DNA from: Pseudomonadota bacterium
Lineage (GTDB): Bacteria; Pseudomonadota; Alphaproteobacteria; UBA8366; GCA-2717185
DNA: 12,821 bases
Reading direction: 5' to 3'
NCBI GenBank assembly: GCA_027619655.1
Contig: JAQCHR010000049.1
Span: 1 to 12,821, forward strand
Made by a program: the position numbers and the translations under genes. Positions 6,577-12,821 of the stretch are shown here, in pieces (positions within the stretch are counted from its first letter, which is position 1; each line of letters starts with the position of its first letter). The notes beneath the pieces were generated by a model. The model saw only the letters and a program-made list of their open reading frames with translations. It was not told the origin of the DNA and did no database searches.

Positions 6577-7470
6577 TCAGAATGGCGTGTCGCCCTTGAC
6601 CATGATCTTGTGCATGCGGCGCTGCTGGCCGAAATAGTCGTTGATCGCGAAATGCTGGGTGCAGCGGTTATCCCACAGGGCCATCGCGCCTTCGGTCCAG
6701 CGGAAGCGGCAGACGAATTCGGGGCGCGCCGCATGGTCCAGCAGGAATTGCAGTAGCGGCTTGCTTTCCGCCTCCGTCCAGCCGTCGATCCGTTCCGTAT
6801 GGCCGCCGACATAGAGCAGCTTGCGGCCGGTTTCCGGGTGGGTACGGATGACCGGGTGGCTGGAAATCGTTTGCGCCGCGCCGGGATCGATCTGCGCGAT
6901 CTGGGCGATGCCCGCCGCCACGCGCTCCTGGCGGGTCATGCCGGAAGGATTGTTTCGGTTGTCACCATTGCTGATCGCGCGCAGTCCCGACAGCATCGCT
7001 TTTATACCGTCCGACAGGGCTTCGTATGCCTTGTACATGCTGGAAAACATCGTGTCGCCGCCATGGCTCGGCACTTCGCGCGCCAGCAGCATCGTCGCCT
7101 TGGCGGGCTGGGGCGTGTACATCTGGTCGGAATGCCAGCGGCCGCCGCTGTTCAGTTTCTGGTCCGGCCGTTTCAGCAGTTCGGTGATTTCCGGATACCC
7201 GTCCATCGCCTTGTTGAACAGGTGGCGGTGGATATCGCCGAACCGTCTGGCAAAGGCCAGTTGGTCATCCGGCGTCAGGTGTTTCTGGCCGCGAAAGAAA
7301 ACGACGCTGTGCGCCATCCACGCCTGGCGGATTTCCGCAAAGGTTTCCGCGTCGATGCCGGCGGCAAGGTCGATACCCCGGATTTCCGCGCCAAGCGCGC
7401 CGGCGATCGGTAATACCTGAATGCGCGAATATCCCTGGTTTTCAGTGTTCTGGACGGCATTCCGGGCCAT
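6577..7470 (-). CDS. TauD/TfdA-family Fe(II)/2-oxoglutarate-dependent dioxygenase
   Basis: 297 residues from the ATG at 7470, which has a strong ribosome site (GAGAGGGGGAA, 7476-7486). An in-frame extension to 7512 lacks one. The family hydroxylates a substrate next to a leaving group or in a side chain, using O2 and 2-oxoglutarate; E. coli TauD releases sulfite from taurine. The iron ligands are visible as H113 and D115 in WHSDQMY and H273 in CTQHFAINDY. Other family blocks are VVFFRGQ, PSHGGDTMFSS, VIRTHPETGRKLLYV and ALWDNR. One oddity: the Arg that binds the 2-oxoglutarate carboxylate in TauD (R270, 15 residues after the distal His) aligns with Lys288 here. First gene of a two-gene unit with the carboxylesterase, divergent from the reductase/monooxygenase unit. 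TauD, TfdA and other family members cannot be told apart from sequence alone. Confidence 0.93.
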   Translation of the reverse strand: MARNAVQNTENQGYSRIQVLPIAGALGAEIRGIDLAAGIDAETFAEIRQAWMAHSVVFFRGQKHLTPDDQLAFARRFGDIHRHLFNKAMDGYPEITELLKRPDQKLNSGGRWHSDQMYTPQPAKATMLLAREVPSHGGDTMFSSMYKAYEALSDGIKAMLSGLRAISNGDNRNNPSGMTRQERVAAGIAQIAQIDPGAAQTISSHPVIRTHPETGRKLLYVGGHTERIDGWTEAESKPLLQFLLDHAARPEFVCRFRWTEGAMALWDNRCTQHFAINDYFGQQRRMHKIMVKGDTPF

Positions 7471-7622
7471 GTTATTCCCCCTCTCAAGGATTCTCTGGCG
7501 GAACGTTAGCACGCTTCCGGACTGCTGCGCATCCCGTCGCAGCCGGGGGTGATTGGGGGATTTGCCAGTGGCGTTGGCGGCGTACTAAGCTTCATGAAAT
7601 TCGGATATCGAGGGGAAATGCA
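7471..7622. promoter_or_regulatory. Divergent intergenic region between dioxygenase and reductase units
   Basis: This 152-bp gap must hold the start signals of both diverging units. I see strong ribosome sites at each end (7476-7486 minus strand; AGGGGAA 7611-7617 plus strand) and an 8-bp palindrome TTCATGAA at 7591-7598. The best plus-strand box pair is weak (TTGCCA at 7562 and TACTAA 15 bases on). I cannot name an operator or promoter with confidence. Confidence 0.4.
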
Positions 7623-8675
7623 TTGGGCTTACGAGTGGCGATGGTCGGCTGTGGCGCGGTAGGCGGTTATGCCGCCGGTCACATGGCGCGAAACGGTGTG
7701 GATGTCACCCTGATCGATGCCTGGCCGGAACATGTGGCGAAGATGAATGCGGATGGTCTCGAATTGCGCGGCGTCACCAGCCAGGAAAGCTTCGACGTGC
7801 CGGTGAAGGCCATCAATATTACCGAGGTGCAGAATACGCCGAAAGAAGGCCCGTTCGACATCGCCTTCATCTCCACCAAATCCTACGATTCGCAGTTTGC
7901 CGCGGCGCTGATCCGCGATTACCTGACGCCGCAGGGCTTCATCGTGTCGCTGCAGAACGCGATCAACGAGGAACGGATTTCCGCCGTCGTCGGCGCACAT
8001 CGGGTGGTCGGCTGCATTGCCAGCAATATCAGCGCGGAGCTGGAAGCCCCCGCGCATATCCAGCGCAATGTCCCGATTCGCGGCGAAAGTTACACCGTGT
8101 TCCGGGTCGGCGAACAGCATGGCCGGATCACCGACCGGATCGAGCAGGTGGCGGAACTGATGCGCCATACGGACAGCGCCAAGACAACGTCCAACCTGTG
8201 GGGCGAACGCTGGTCCAAGCTGATCATCAATTCCAGCCATAACGGGCTGTCCGCCGGCACGGGGCTAAGCGGCAATGGCATGGCGCTGGACGACAAGGCG
8301 CGCCTGGTGCAGATCAAGCAGGCCGCCGAAACCATCGAGGTCGGGCAGGCGCTCGGCTACAAGCTGGAACGGCGCAAGGGCACCGATCCCGATGAATGGG
8401 TTGCCGCCGCGAAGGGCGACAAGGCGGCCCTGCAGCGGATCGAGGATCACCTTCTGGAAGAAGTAAAGACCCGTGGCGAAGGACAGCGTCCCTCCATGGG
8501 GCAGGACATGCAGAAGGGCCGCAAGACCGAAATCGCGGAAATCAACGGGTTCGTCGTCGCGAAAGGGCAGGAAGTCGGCATTCCGACGCCGCTGAACGCC
8601 AAGATCGTCGATCTCGTGCAGAAATGCGAACGCGGCGAATTGACGCCGGATGTCAAACATATCGCGGACTGGTAA
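7623..8675 (+). CDS. Ketopantoate reductase (PanE/ApbA)-family dehydrogenase, copy 1
   Basis: 350 residues. The start is a TTG at 7623, preceded at seven bases by AGGGG. It is supported by a gap-free match of its N-terminus (MGLRVAMVGCGAVG) to the paralogue that follows. The N-terminal Rossmann domain has GCGAVG (9-14). The C-terminal domain carries the family's catalytic residues: K199 and N203 in WSKLIINSSHNG, and S291 and E303 in PSMGQDMQKGRKTEI. E. coli PanE reduces 2-dehydropantoate with NADPH. Here residue 32, at the end of strand 2 (LIDAWPEH), is Asp where PanE has its R31 region, which suggests NAD(H). Having a second copy, and no panB or panC nearby, argues for a different 2-keto/2-hydroxy acid substrate and perhaps an oxidative direction. 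First gene of the plus-strand unit. Confidence 0.9.
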   Translation: MGLRVAMVGCGAVGGYAAGHMARNGVDVTLIDAWPEHVAKMNADGLELRGVTSQESFDVPVKAINITEVQNTPKEGPFDIAFISTKSYDSQFAAALIRDYLTPQGFIVSLQNAINEERISAVVGAHRVVGCIASNISAELEAPAHIQRNVPIRGESYTVFRVGEQHGRITDRIEQVAELMRHTDSAKTTSNLWGERWSKLIINSSHNGLSAGTGLSGNGMALDDKARLVQIKQAAETIEVGQALGYKLERRKGTDPDEWVAAAKGDKAALQRIEDHLLEEVKTRGEGQRPSMGQDMQKGRKTEIAEINGFVVAKGQEVGIPTPLNAKIVDLVQKCERGELTPDVKHIADW

Positions 8676-8704
8676 GGCGAAACGCTTCGAAGCGGGGGAA
8701 GAAT

Positions 8705-9757
8705 ATGGGCAAGAAAATCGCAATTGTCGGCGCCGGCGCGGTCGGTTGCCAGGTCGGCGGCCATATGGCGGCGAATGGCGAAGATGTCGTTTTCATCGAT
8801 GGCTGGCCGGAGCATGTGGACAAGATGAACCGCGACGGGCTGCACCTGACCGGCGTAACCGAGGCGGAGGAAAAAACCTTACCCGTACGCGCCATTCACA
8901 TGAGCGACGTACAGTCTCTGTCCAGGCAGGACCCCATCGATATCGCCTTCATCTGCGTCAAATCCTATGACACCGAATGGGCGACCTATCTGATCAAGCA
9001 GTATCTGGCGCCGCAGGGGTTCATCGTTTCGCTGCAGAACTGCATGAACGAGGAGTTCATCGCGAAAATCGCCGGCTGGGGCAAGGTGACGGGCTGTATC
9101 GCTGCCAAGATATCCGTCGATCTGCGCGGACCCGCCCATGTGAACCGGAACGTGCCGCTGCTCGGCAATTCACACACGGTGTTCCGCGCCGGTGAAATGC
9201 ATGGCGAGGAAACCGACCGGATCAAGGAAGTGGCGCGCCTGTGCGCGTACACGGACAGCGCGATGGTGACGGACAATTTGTGGGGCGAACGCTGGAGCAA
9301 GCTGTGCCTGAACGCCAGCGGCAACGGCGTTGCCGCCAGCACCGGGCTGGGCGCGGCGGCGATTGCCGCCGACCCGCATCTGCGCATGGTGAAGATCAAG
9401 CTGGCGGCGGAATCGATCGCGGTCGGCAAGGCTTCCGGGTTCAAGCTGGAAAAGATGAAGGGGGTGACGACCGACGTCTACGAAGAGGCCGTGAAGGGCA
9501 GCGCCGACGCGCGCAAGATCCTCGACGACGGGCTGATCGCCGAGGCGTCCAAGGGCAATCCCGACGCCACCCCGTCGATGGGGCAGGACATGCGCAAGGG
9601 CCGGCGGACGGAAATCGACTATATGAACGGGCTTGTCGTCGCCAAGGGACGTGAAACCGGCGTCCCGACACCGGTCAACGAAGGGCTGATCGCCGCGGTG
9701 AAGAAGGTTGAGCGCGGCGAGGCGAAGGCCGACCCGCGCCTGCTGGCGGGTCTGTAG
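8705..9757 (+). CDS. Ketopantoate reductase (PanE/ApbA)-family dehydrogenase, copy 2
   Basis: 350 residues, aligning without any gap to the gene before it. A hand count gives about 187 identical positions (about 53%). It begins at ATG 8705 with GGGGGAAG (8694-8701) upstream, 29 bases after the first copy's stop. The motifs fall at the same positions: GAGAVG 9-14, Asp32 (FIDGWPEH), K199 and N203 (WSKLCLNASGNG), S291 and E303 (SMGQDMRKGRRTEI). Complete active-site conservation says both copies are functional. The most divergent stretch is residues about 251-290, in the C-terminal domain near the substrate side, so the two may use different substrates or form a heterodimer (inference). Likely co-transcribed with copy 1 and with the flavin monooxygenase 32 bases downstream. 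Confidence 0.9.
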   Translation: MGKKIAIVGAGAVGCQVGGHMAANGEDVVFIDGWPEHVDKMNRDGLHLTGVTEAEEKTLPVRAIHMSDVQSLSRQDPIDIAFICVKSYDTEWATYLIKQYLAPQGFIVSLQNCMNEEFIAKIAGWGKVTGCIAAKISVDLRGPAHVNRNVPLLGNSHTVFRAGEMHGEETDRIKEVARLCAYTDSAMVTDNLWGERWSKLCLNASGNGVAASTGLGAAAIAADPHLRMVKIKLAAESIAVGKASGFKLEKMKGVTTDVYEEAVKGSADARKILDDGLIAEASKGNPDATPSMGQDMRKGRRTEIDYMNGLVVAKGRETGVPTPVNEGLIAAVKKVERGEAKADPRLLAGL

Positions 9758-9789
9758 GCTGTTTGAATGGGTTTATGGAAAGAAAACAC

Positions 9790-11148
9790 ATGCGCCAGAT
9801 GCACCTGATCGCCTTCATGCAGGCCCAGAACTGTACCACCCTGCCGGCGGCCTGGCGCCATCCGGAGGCCCGGACTGATTCCTTCTCGCCCGAATATTAC
9901 CAGCACATCGCCCGCGTGCTGGAGGCGGGCAAGTTCGACATGGCCTTCTTCGATGACCGGTTGGCGATGCCGGACATGTATGGCGGCGATCACGGCCACA
10001 CGGTCGAAAACGGGATCCGCTGCATCAAGATGGACCCCATCGCCTGCCTGATGACCATGGCGGCGGTGACGGAAAAGCTCGGTCTCGGCGCGACCTATTC
10101 GACGACCTATTACGAACCCTTCCATGTCGCCCGGGTTTTCCAGACGGTCGACCTGATGACGAAGGGCCGCGCCGCCTGGAACGTCGTGACCTCGGTCAAC
10201 GATAACGAGGCACTGAACATGGGCCGTGACGGGGTCACCGCGCATGATACGCGCTACGACCGCGCCGACGAGTTCATGGAAGTCGTGCTGGGCCACTGGG
10301 ACAGCTGGGAAGATGACGCCATCGTCATCGACAAGGCCAATAATGTCTATGCGAAGCCGGACAAGGTGCACCGGCTGGACTACAAGGGAAAGTTCCTCAG
10401 TTCGCGCGGGCCGTTCACGGTGCCGCGCACGCCGCAGGGCCACCCGGTGGTCATCCAGGCGGGACAGAGCGGCCGCGGCCAGAAATTCGCCGCCAACTGG
10501 GGTGAGTTGATCTTCGTGCACTACCCGAGTATCGAAATCGGCAAGAAGAGTTACGCGTCGCTCAAGGCCGGCGCCGCCGCCGTGGGGCGCGACCCGGACA
10601 TGATGAAAATCGCGGCGCTGGTCTATCCGGTCATGGGCGCCACGCTCGCGGAAGCCGAGGACAAGCGGGCCGCATATGACAAGCTGCCGAACGACATGGA
10701 CCAGTTATCCTTATTGTCCGAAGCGCTGAATTTCGATTTCGCCACCAAGGGGCTGGACGAACCTTTCACCGACGACGAAATTTCCGGCATCCAGGGCATG
10801 CAGGCCATGCGAGACAGGGTACTGGCGACCGGCGTGAAGAATCCGACGCCGCGCGATTTCATGCGGATCACGGGACGCGGGCTGTTGCAGGATCCGCTGG
10901 TTGGTGGCCCGAAGGAAATCGCCGACATGCTGGAGGAATGGTTCAGCGCCCCGGCCTGCGACGGCTTCGTCATCGGCCCGACCCACCAGCCCGGCACTTT
11001 CGAGGATTTCGTGAAATTCGTCGTGCCGGAACTGCAGAAGCGCGGCATGTACCGCCAGGATTACAGCGGCACCACATTGCGCGATCATCTGGGCCTGCCG
11101 CGACCGGCCATCGGGGCCTGGCGGGCGCATCACGACGCTGCCGACTGA
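9790..11148 (+). CDS. FMN-dependent monooxygenase, NtaA/SnaA/DszA family
   Basis: 452 residues from ATG 9790, preceded at seven bases by GGAAAG (9777-9782). In-frame TTG 9763 and ATG 9775 are possible but lack a site and precede the conserved start (MRQMHLIAF). The bacterial-luciferase-like barrel is clear: FDMAFFDDRLAMPDMYGG, the FMN-region TEKLGLGATYSTTYYEPFHVAR, GRAAWNVVTSVNDNEALNMG, YDRADEFMEVVLGHWDSWEDDA, and RGPFTVPRTPQGHPVVIQAGQSGRG. Characterised members oxidise nitrilotriacetate, EDTA, dibenzothiophene sulfone or pristinamycin intermediates, cleaving C-N or C-S bonds or oxidising amines. They use reduced FMN from a separate flavin reductase; no reductase gene lies in the window. Third gene of the plus-strand unit, 32 bases after the second dehydrogenase. 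The substrate is unknown. Confidence 0.92.
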   Translation: MRQMHLIAFMQAQNCTTLPAAWRHPEARTDSFSPEYYQHIARVLEAGKFDMAFFDDRLAMPDMYGGDHGHTVENGIRCIKMDPIACLMTMAAVTEKLGLGATYSTTYYEPFHVARVFQTVDLMTKGRAAWNVVTSVNDNEALNMGRDGVTAHDTRYDRADEFMEVVLGHWDSWEDDAIVIDKANNVYAKPDKVHRLDYKGKFLSSRGPFTVPRTPQGHPVVIQAGQSGRGQKFAANWGELIFVHYPSIEIGKKSYASLKAGAAAVGRDPDMMKIAALVYPVMGATLAEAEDKRAAYDKLPNDMDQLSLLSEALNFDFATKGLDEPFTDDEISGIQGMQAMRDRVLATGVKNPTPRDFMRITGRGLLQDPLVGGPKEIADMLEEWFSAPACDGFVIGPTHQPGTFEDFVKFVVPELQKRGMYRQDYSGTTLRDHLGLPRPAIGAWRAHHDAAD

Positions 11149-11152
11149 TCGG

Positions 11153-11181
11153 CGTCCCGTGTTGCCGCGACGGGCGGGACG
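11153..11181 (+). terminator. Hairpin after the monooxygenase gene, weak terminator candidate
   Basis: CGTCCCG (11153-11159) and CGGGACG (11175-11181) form a perfect 7-bp stem with a 15-base loop, starting four bases after the monooxygenase stop. A competing CCCGT/ACGGG stem lies inside. No T-run follows, so it may only slow transcription or protect the 3' end of the upstream message. It leaves open whether the antiporter is part of the same unit. Confidence 0.3.
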
Positions 11182-11232
11182 GCATATGACGTAAGGTCCG
11201 ACACAGGATCGCAAACCGCCGGGGCGACGGAC

Positions 11233-12459
11233 ATGCCCGAACGTCTGCCCTATGTCGTCATGCTTCTCGGCGGCACTACCATTGCCGCTGTCATGGCGCA
11301 TGCCATATGGCGATGGCTCCGGATTCCGGGGCTGGTGGGTCATATCCTGATTGGCGTGGCGCTGGCCGTCATGGATGGCAATGGCGGCATAATGACCGAC
11401 AAGACCGAGGTGGTTTTCGAATTTCTCGGCGGGATCGGCATTGTCGCCCTGCTGTTCCGGGTCGGGCTGGAAAGCAATATCACGGAAATGCTGGGCCAGC
11501 TTCGCCGCGCAACCTGGGTCTGGATCGGCAATGTCGGGCTGAGCGCCGTGTTCGGCTATGTTGCTGCCCGATACCTGCTTGGATTTGAACTGGTGCCGAG
11601 CCTTTTCGCCGCAACGGCGCTGACGGCGACCAGTATCGGCATCTCCCTGGCCCTGTGGCGCGATGCGGGCGTATTGGATAGCGATTCCGGCGTGCTGTTG
11701 ACGGATGTCGCCGAACTGGACGATCTGTCCGGCATCGCTTTCATGATCATGCTGTTTGCCATCGCGCCGATAATCGCGTCCGGCAATGGCGATATTACCG
11801 GTCCAGTACTGCAGGTTGGCGGGCTCTTCCTGCTGAAAGTCGCCCTCTTCGTCGCTTTCTGTGTCGTCTTTGCGCGTTATCTCGAGCAACCGATTACATC
11901 GTTTTTCATGCGGATTGAGCCAACGCCGGACCCTTTGCTCATCGTCCTTGGCATGACCTTCGTCATCGCGGCCGTTGCCGGATGGCTCGGCTTTTCCCTG
12001 GCGGTTGGCGCGTTGTTCGCTGGGCTGATGTTCAGCCGCGATGCGGAGTCAGTCAGGGTCGATGCATCGTTCGGGTCGATCTATGACCTGTTCACGCCTT
12101 TCTTCTTCATCAATATCGGCCTCAATCTCGATCCGGGTGCGTTGCAATACGGCTTGTGGATCGGCGCCGTTCTGCTGGTCGCCGGGGTCGCGGGCAAGGT
12201 TGTGGGCGCCGCCCTGCCGGCGCGCCGGATGATGGGCTGGAACGGCGCCTTGCTGATCGGCGTCAGCATGGTGCCGCGCGCCGAAATCGCCATGGTCGTG
12301 ATGAGCGAGGGCCGCAGGCTCGGCGACTGGGCCGTGCCACCGGAACTGTTTTCCGGGATCGTCGTCGTTGTCATCGCGACGTCAATCGTCGCGCCGCTGG
12401 TAGTCGGCCGCATGCTGGCGGCGAACCCCTCGGTGAACGGCAAGCCGCCGGCTTGCTGA
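11233..12459 (+). CDS. CPA2-type cation:proton antiporter (membrane protein)
   Basis: 408 residues with about 11-12 hydrophobic segments and no C-terminal TrkA-N/RCK domain, so it is the bare membrane unit of the Na+/H+ exchanger (KefB/NapA-like) superfamily. Family landmarks are IPGLVGHILIGV (31-42), GIVALLFRVGLESN (69-82), the ion-binding pair D163-D164 in TDVAELDDLSG, FFINIGLNLDPG (292-302), and VPRAEIAMVV (347-356, usually VPRGE). The adjacent Asp pair is typical of electrogenic CPA2 exchangers. The ATG at 11233 has only a weak GGGGCGA upstream. It lies 84 bases after the monooxygenase gene and is co-directional, and its stop is four bases from that of the convergent partial monooxygenase gene. 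It could relieve acid or salt stress from the pathway, export an ionic product, or be unrelated; the ion is not predictable. Confidence 0.9.
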   Translation: MPERLPYVVMLLGGTTIAAVMAHAIWRWLRIPGLVGHILIGVALAVMDGNGGIMTDKTEVVFEFLGGIGIVALLFRVGLESNITEMLGQLRRATWVWIGNVGLSAVFGYVAARYLLGFELVPSLFAATALTATSIGISLALWRDAGVLDSDSGVLLTDVAELDDLSGIAFMIMLFAIAPIIASGNGDITGPVLQVGGLFLLKVALFVAFCVVFARYLEQPITSFFMRIEPTPDPLLIVLGMTFVIAAVAGWLGFSLAVGALFAGLMFSRDAESVRVDASFGSIYDLFTPFFFINIGLNLDPGALQYGLWIGAVLLVAGVAGKVVGAALPARRMMGWNGALLIGVSMVPRAEIAMVVMSEGRRLGDWAVPPELFSGIVVVVIATSIVAPLVVGRMLAANPSVNGKPPAC

Positions 12460-12463
12460 CCGC

Positions 12464-12821
12464 TTACAGAAACTTCGGCAGGACCTTCTCGGTGAATAGC
12501 GTGAATGAACTGTGACTCAACGGCGCGATCATCAGGTAGTCGAGCGGGACGGTTTCCTGCAGTTCCTGGATGATGTCGATGGCCCTTTCCGGCGTCCCGC
12601 AGATGGCCACCTGCTGGATATAGCGTTCCACCGGGTCCATATTCGCGGCTTCTGCCGCCAGCAGGGCTTCGTTTGACTGGGTCTTGCCCGTGGCGTCGCC
12701 GGGCTTCCCCCGGATATGGTGGTTGTTGCGCAGATAGGCGCCGAACATGAATTCCGCGCCGCGCCGTCCGATTGCTTCGGCTTCTTCCTGCGTTTCCGCC
12801 AGGGCGATGGTCCGGGCGACG
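12464..12821 (-). CDS. LLM-class flavin-dependent monooxygenase, 3' part only
   Basis: The frame is open from the TAA at 12464-12466 to the right edge of the window, giving 118 C-terminal residues. An ATG at 12748 is internal, since 24 sense codons precede it in frame. The tail matches the C-terminal end of luciferase-like monooxygenases: ICGTPERAIDIIQELQE, then VPLDYLMIAPLSHSSFT and a final FTEKVLPKFL, where the family typically has GTPEEV and a last helix ending in PxF. It is clearly different from the NtaA-type enzyme at 9790-11148, so the neighbourhood holds two distinct flavin monooxygenases. The substrate and the N-terminal flavin region are outside what can be seen. Confidence 0.8.
   Translation of the reverse strand, partial: VARTIALAETQEEAEAIGRRGAEFMFGAYLRNNHHIRGKPGDATGKTQSNEALLAAEAANMDPVERYIQQVAICGTPERAIDIIQELQETVPLDYLMIAPLSHSSFTLFTEKVLPKFL

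Noticed and set aside
5001..6599. Long plus-strand open frame (532 codons) antisense to the carboxylesterase gene
   Set aside because: Same reason: the minus strand holds all the esterase motifs, and this frame is an Arg/Ala/Val-rich shadow.
6567..6812. 82-codon N-terminal extension of the carboxylesterase
   Set aside because: It overlaps the dioxygenase coding region in another frame, is Ser/Arg-rich without family similarity, and a good ribosome site precedes the ATG at 6566.
10711..11889. 392-codon minus-strand frame across the monooxygenase/antiporter junction
   Set aside because: It is antisense to two recognisable genes and has a Gln/His/Asp-rich composition with no domain.
1..12821. 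tRNA, rRNA, CRISPR arrays, insertion-sequence ends, prophage genes, restriction or other defence genes
   Set aside because: Looked for by eye; no cloverleaf, regular repeat-spacer pattern, transposase or defence-type domain was found.

Overview
The window is a GC-rich stretch of bacterial chromosome, most likely from an alphaproteobacterium, perhaps of the Rhodospirillales. That placement is an inference from gene content, strongly G/C-biased third codon positions and the leaderless leader-peptide layout upstream of leuA. No RNA genes, insertion sequences, CRISPR arrays or phage genes are visible. Coding density is high, with eleven protein genes, two of them cut by the window edges.

Left part (1-4165), mostly housekeeping. 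The 3' end of an unrecognised gene (+, 1-498) meets a pmbA/tldE-type gene (-, 505-1848) tail to tail. Upstream of that lies a long-form 2-isopropylmalate synthase gene, leuA (-, 2014-3702), which ends in a clear hairpin terminator (1945-1987). The roughly 300-nt leader of leuA looks like a leucine attenuator. It has a sigma70-type promoter (4011-4039) whose predicted +1 is the A of an ATG, a 19-codon leader ORF with CTA-CTG-CGA-CTT codons, hairpins over those codons and over its stop, and a downstream structure with a T6 run.

Right part (4166-12821), an accessory catabolic neighbourhood of unknown substrate. An alpha/beta hydrolase (+, 4166-4975) converges, one base apart, on a two-gene minus-strand unit: a TauD/TfdA-type dioxygenase (6577-7470) followed by a type-B carboxylesterase (4977-6566). 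Across a 152-bp divergent gap a plus-strand unit carries two tandem ketopantoate-reductase-like dehydrogenases of exactly 350 residues each (7623-8675 and 8705-9757), an FMN-dependent monooxygenase of the NtaA/SnaA/DszA type (9790-11148), and a CPA2-type cation/proton antiporter (11233-12459). The antiporter converges on the 3' end of a second luciferase-like flavin monooxygenase (-, 12464-12821).

How they may work together (inference): hydrolases release an ester or amide, the 2-oxoglutarate dioxygenase and flavin monooxygenases hydroxylate or cleave it, and the paired reductase-like enzymes interconvert a hydroxy/keto acid. An Asp at the end of their second beta strand suggests NAD(H) use. 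The absence of panB/panC and the two oxygenase types argue for degradation rather than pantothenate synthesis. This set of genes is the best candidate for an undescribed pathway here; the leuA leader is the best candidate for a regulatory element.
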